Source of the DNA: Cephalotrichum gorgonifer
Lineage: Eukaryota > Ascomycota > Sordariomycetes > Microascales > Microascaceae
Length of the DNA: 64,000 nt
Assembly: GCA_900312665.1 (NCBI GenBank)
Contig: ONZQ02000003.1
Location: forward strand, 2,729,728 to 2,793,727
Reading direction: 5' to 3'
Shown here: positions 59,792-64,000 of the stretch, in pieces
Layout of the letters: each line of letters begins with the position of its first letter
How positions within the stretch are numbered: position 1 is the stretch's first letter
Position numbers and translations under genes: made by a program
Notes under the pieces: generated by a model
What the model saw: the letters and a program-made list of their open reading frames with translations, nothing else
Database searches by the model: none
Told to the model about the DNA's origin: nothing

Positions 59792-60823
59792 ATGCCAGTT
59801 GACTTTCCCCAGCCGTCCCATGCCCGCTCCATCCGCCGTCTCCTGATCGGCGTGCTGGCAATGTTGGCAGGCGCACCGCTGGCTAGCGCCGACACTAGCG
59901 ATTTTCGGGGTGTTAACTGGGCCGTCCTCGGAGATAACTTCGTCGAGGGTAGCCTCATCCTCTACGGTTTGGCCGAATCCGACGATTACGACACCGTCCG
60001 CGCCAAGGCTGACGCCGTATACACCGGTTTCGAGGATAACCTCGCCGTTAATACCGTCCGGCTGCCAGTTAACACGCACACCGTCGGCTCTGACTGGTGG
60101 GATGCCTACTCGGGCGTGATCGACTCCGCCACCGATCGCGGGTTTAAGGTGATTCTGGCGTATTGGGAGGACGGCGCGGCCTCGGAAGGCAGAGTCAATG
60201 ACATGTACGCCTGGAATACTATGTGGGACACCGTGACCGATCAGTACGGTGATAATACCCTCGTCCACTTCGAGCCCATGAACGAGCCGCACGGTTATAG
60301 CGCTACCGACTGGGTCGATATGGCCGCCGCCTGGGTCAATAGGCACTCATCGGTCCCGAAGGAGCGGATCCTTATAGGCGGCAGCGGCTATTCCGCGGAC
60401 GCTAAGCCCATCTGCGCTGACAGCCGCCTCGACGGAACCCTCCTGTCCTACCACATCTACACCTTCTTCTCCTCCGGTGAGAAGGATTACGACGGCTGGG
60501 TGCAGAGCTTTAAAGACGGCCTAGGCGACTGCGCTTCACGTGCAATCACGACCGAGTTCGGCGCGCCGATGGATAGCGGCCTCGACTACAGCGACGCCAA
60601 TAGTAGTGATAACTTTGTCCAGTATATCCGCGCCCTAACCGACTCCATGCGTGAGCTCAACATGGGCTCGACCTACTGGCCGGCCATCGGCGGCAAGATT
60701 ACCTCAGGCCAAGATGACGACTGGTACTCGATCCAGAAGCTCCACGGAAGCGGTACCGACCTGACCCTGAGCACCCCCAACCCCTCCGGCGTCGACAGGC
60801 TCCACCACGGCTGGGGCCTCTAA
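59792..60823 (+). CDS. Glycoside hydrolase family 5-like endoglycanase, bacterial-looking
   Basis: A single intronless frame of 343 residues. The N-terminus has a positive stretch (HARSIRRLL) and a long hydrophobic core ending GAPLASA before DTSDF, i.e. a signal peptide with a bacterial-style n-region. The GH5 pattern is RGVNWAVLGDNF, then TVRLPVNTHT, PMNEPHG with acid/base E165, and TEFGAPMDSG with nucleophile E255. It likely cuts beta-glucan, mannan or a related polymer; subfamily is not determined. Most relatives I recall are bacterial, and the gene uses GAT, AAT and GGT codons more than other genes here. Confidence 0.82.
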   Translation: MPVDFPQPSHARSIRRLLIGVLAMLAGAPLASADTSDFRGVNWAVLGDNFVEGSLILYGLAESDDYDTVRAKADAVYTGFEDNLAVNTVRLPVNTHTVGSDWWDAYSGVIDSATDRGFKVILAYWEDGAASEGRVNDMYAWNTMWDTVTDQYGDNTLVHFEPMNEPHGYSATDWVDMAAAWVNRHSSVPKERILIGGSGYSADAKPICADSRLDGTLLSYHIYTFFSSGEKDYDGWVQSFKDGLGDCASRAITTEFGAPMDSGLDYSDANSSDNFVQYIRALTDSMRELNMGSTYWPAIGGKITSGQDDDWYSIQKLHGSGTDLTLSTPNPSGVDRLHHGWGL

Positions 60824-62040
60824 TGTGCTGCGTAGGGACAGGCGGTGTCATCTCCGGGCACGCCGGCTCAGGGTCATGCGGGCGTTCGAGCATGCTCAGC
60901 GGTCGCTTCAATCTGGCAGGAATGAAATCGAAATCTGCGCTCGATCTGGTGCGTCACTGCCAGGCACGGAGTGATGAGGGAGCTGGTGGCGGTGTACAGT
61001 CAACGATTTTCGTCGGGGGAGAGAAGCTATTTGTGTCATTCTGCACTCTCACTAAGCCTAACGCTCTGGATAACTAGCCAGCGTTTAAGCCACCTATCTC
61101 TATACTTGTTCACTGTTGATCCTCGCGCTGCATCCTATGCTTGTCACCTCTGCCTCAACTCAATTTCCTAACCATAATTCCCACGAGCCACAAGCTCAGG
61201 CGAAAACTGATGCTCACCTATCGGTTGTGAAGTGGGTCTTCCCTCATATGCTAGCGGTTTCCTATTTCTCCGCTGCCGTAGCCGCGGCTGCCGTACATGT
61301 AACCGATGCTTTGTCTTCCGACCCGGCCAGCCAACAGCGTCTGGTCAAACCAGAAATTATGGGAGGACAGGGTATTCTAGCATTACATGCATATCGCTAC
61401 TTGCGGTCCGGTGCTGAAAGGGGACTAGCTGTTGTAATATGTATTGAATCCACATACCCGGGCGCACTTTATGCTTAGTCTCATGCCTTACTCTCAGTCG
61501 CCTTTCACCATCCCTGCAATATATCAAGGAAAGCCGTGCACGCTAGGAACGTCGCGGAAGACAGCGACGAAACCCGGAAGGTAACCAAGGCTTATGGCCA
61601 CGGCTCTTCGAGTTCCAACTTCCCCTTCGCTCAGATGGAGCTCTCATCCTTGCCACCTTCTCGTTTACCCTCTCACGTGACAATCTCGATGCAGGTCGGT
61701 ATGGTCGCCCATGCGGTCTCATAATGTCTAGACCCAGCACAGGAGGTGTGTGAAGGAATATATGACACCTAAGGCCACCGACCCGGCTTATGAACCACTT
61801 AGTCCTGTCCAATCAGATTTGTATGGTTTCGACTGAGTGATGTACGTGAAGGATCTGAATACTCGACTTCTTGGTCGGGCAGGAGAGGACGAGAGCGAAG
61901 GCCGATACAGCTAGTGTGGAGGAGGCGAAGGCTTCAATGACGAACCCATATATAGTTAGGCATTGGAACTGTAAACCGTGGAATAAAGGGGTCTTCAAGG
62001 CATGGTCCGGAATAGAATGGTAGCACTAGTTCCTCACAGC
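60824..62040. other. Intergenic, no gene seen
   Basis: No motif-bearing open frame in either strand. Confidence 0.5.
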
Positions 62041-63360
62041 GTAAAATAAAGATTGTGTTCCTAGAACTGATAGAGGCGATAAATGAATATGAGCTAACGA
62101 CGAGAAAAAACGACTCGCGGACGGAAACCCCAAAGCAAATTACCACTCTCATGGGCAGCGAGTGTGGTGTCAACGGCGATCAAAAACACGAGTTCATAAA
62201 AAGATTGACCCCGGCACCTCCTTAAAACGCGCATCAGTGGACACGGCCCCCAATACTGCCCCCCGAACGGCCAGATAAATCCCAGGATATCCGAGAAGGC
62301 GAGGTGGCTGCTTGGCGACGGCAAATGGAACATCGATGATACAGTTGATAAGTCTGATGTTGATAGTTGAAACCAGACACGATGGATGATATGACCTAAC
62401 CTCTTCTCCCCAGCTGGGTTTCAAAGGACCAGCGAAATTAAAGTCGTAGATGAGGACTTTTTCGGGAGAGCATGGAATGAGAGTCAGGGTAGTAATATTG
62501 TGAGTCCCTCCCCAGAGACTGGACGCAACCTGGCTGCACCGGAACTAAGTCGTCGTTTATAGGCCTTGGTGTGCAATGTCGACTATATCGAGGAGGTTCC
62601 ATCACCACTGCCCTTTAAGGATTATCCCTATAAAGATACCGTTAGAGACCAGTGGATACATGAAGATGGCGTCCTGCTGAAGATGAAGGCGGGTAAAGAT
62701 AAAAATACCGAGATGGCGACCTCGAAACCTCCCACCCACGTCCCTGGTAACTAACGCGCCACTCCATTGTCGAAGTGCGATGTTATAGTCGGCAATCCCC
62801 ACTATATCAAGTCGGAGATAAAGAGAAAGTGGCCAACCCTTACTAAAGAGAGGGTGCAGAAAGCAGTTAACCCACGCTTTGGCAAGAAGCCTGTCAATGT
62901 CGTGGATGGTTTCGCTCAGGAATACATCAACGGCCCTTTGGGTCGAGACTCTCAGCCAAAATCGTATGTGGGCTTAGTGGAGACTTATCCTCAGGTGATA
63001 CTTCACGAGGTAAGAAGGATTCTATCCACACTACATGATCCTAATGACACAGTGGTAACCTGCGCTGATGCTGGCTAACACAACACTTCTGGTTTAGTTG
63101 ACCCATACGCGCCTTGCTCATACATCCGGGGATACTCCGAACAACAAGTGCTACGGGTGGTTGAATTCTGTCAAGTGCCACAATCCTAGGAATGCCGGCA
63201 TGGATATAGAACACCTAAATCGGCCGCTCAAAAGTGCTACGCTAACATGCCTCTTCACTGTGATAGCCTCGCGTGGCTGGCGGTGGTTATCCAAATTATC
63301 GAGCACTCCGACTATGATGTGACAGAAGATGGGAAGCTGATAAAGGTAGGATAGGTAATG
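62041..63360 (+). pseudogene. Unidentified, probably decayed coding sequence
   Basis: Several plus-strand segments read like real protein: near 62067 (ELIEAINEYELTTRKNDS), near 62430 (EIKVVDEDFFGRAW), near 62580 (a YIEEVPSPLPFKDYPYKD segment), near 62780 (CDVIVGNPHYIKSEIKRK) and near 63000-63080. They lie in shifting frames and are broken by stops, although some breaks could be introns. The phrase DVIVGNPHY resembles the D/NPPY motif of N6-adenine methyltransferases but with His for the second Pro. I cannot name the family. Confidence 0.35.
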
Positions 63361-63485
63361 GATCTATCTCGAGGTTTAACGAATAGTGATATGGGGAGAT
63401 AGTAAAGAATGGTTCGCTGTGTTGCAATGGCAAAACGTGACGACGTTTGGATTATCACATAATATGACATTTAACTTATACCAAC

Positions 63486-64000
63486 CTACCACTCAAATTC
63501 CCAACAGCAAAATATCATCTCCCTTAAACGAGGATGACGGGGATAAGCACATGCAAGACCAGAATCATGGTCAGCAGGCCGCTCATATAGATTTGGAGCC
63601 CAACTGTACCTGTCATACCAGGTGATCTCCGGTGCAAGAGCAGGCTCCTGCCAGAATTCGGCAAGACCCCTTACAAAAATACTCTCGTGGGGGTCAAAAT
63701 TTACCCAGGGGTAGTACATCCCACTCCTGAGTTGAGCAAGAGGGAGGGATAGCTGTATGAAAGGCATAATACGCATGTCAAAGTCGAATGTCTCCTTATC
63801 AACAAGTAGGGCCGTCCGTCCCATCTGGGTCGCGGCATCTAGCCAGATTTTTAGGCTACAGAGGCTCTCAAGTTCTGTCAAGCGGTCTCGGAGCTGCCGC
63901 CATGCATCAGGGCGCCCATGCCAGGGAAGTTTAGGTACGTCTCCCTCCTTGTCGTACAGTAAGCGCCTGGGGGTCCGCATATCTAGCTGGAGTGAGAGCC
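63486..64000 (-). CDS. Hypothetical protein, 5' end beyond window
   Basis: The minus-strand frame ends at 63486 and is still open at base 64000, so the start lies outside. At least 170 residues are seen, with many Trp residues (WHGRPDAWRQLRDRLTELESL) and an Asp/Trp-rich centre. It resembles unnamed fungal proteins with a leucine-rich start; no known domain could be identified. Confidence 0.55.
   Translation of the reverse strand, partial: LSLQLDMRTPRRLLYDKEGDVPKLPWHGRPDAWRQLRDRLTELESLCSLKIWLDAATQMGRTALLVDKETFDFDMRIMPFIQLSLPLAQLRSGMYYPWVNFDPHESIFVRGLAEFWQEPALAPEITWYDRYSWAPNLYERPADHDSGLACAYPRHPRLREMIFCCWEFEW

Overview
The window looks like nuclear DNA of a filamentous ascomycete (Pezizomycotina). 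Genes have short introns of about 45-90 bases with GTRNGT donors and YAG acceptors. There is a Zn2Cys6 regulator, a HET-domain gene, a ubiquitin-like/CorA-like protein, a Helo-like protein and a transposase relic whose stops are mostly TAG at former glutamine codons, as RIP would leave. All exon boundaries were placed by hand from splice signals and reading phase; every multi-exon model reported as intact closes to a whole number of codons.

Layout. 0-6.8 kb: a dead Fot1/pogo transposon end and gene-poor DNA with a 33-bp minisatellite. 6.8-8.4 kb: a secreted alpha/beta hydrolase. 9.9-21.1 kb: the main discovery, a compact catabolic cluster holding a dimethylglycine oxidase-like flavoprotein, a Zn2Cys6 regulator, a sarcosine oxidase/amadoriase-type flavoenzyme and a Rieske monooxygenase of the choline/glycine-betaine type. 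Together these could strip all three methyl groups from glycine betaine (betaine to dimethylglycine to sarcosine to glycine). Two far-apart promoters in it share an identical 16-bp palindrome with CCG/CGG ends, in the same orientation relative to the gene. The dimethylglycine oxidase is intronless and ends in a PTS1-like ARL.

21.4-44.5 kb is accessory in flavour: a HET protein, a 1382-residue ubiquitin-like/CorA-like protein, a double-GFA protein, an array of four ZZ-like zinc fingers built from phase-1 exons, an F-box/ankyrin protein, an unknown protein with a possible nuclease-like fold, a short-chain dehydrogenase, a sugar-type MFS permease with a sulfatase remnant beside it, and an orphan Helo-like protein. 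Two tRNA genes, Ser(GCT) and intron-bearing Leu(AAG), lie here.

46-61 kb is rich in carbohydrate and secondary-metabolism functions: a secreted isochorismatase-like hydrolase, an intracellular GH78 alpha-L-rhamnosidase, a secreted PKD-domain hydrolase, a second sugar-type MFS transporter, a P450 pseudogene with its middle deleted and a bacterial-looking intronless GH5 glycosidase. 61-64 kb holds decayed coding sequence and the edge of an unidentified minus-strand gene. The intergenic stretches were read and are described; most show no feature that can be supported.
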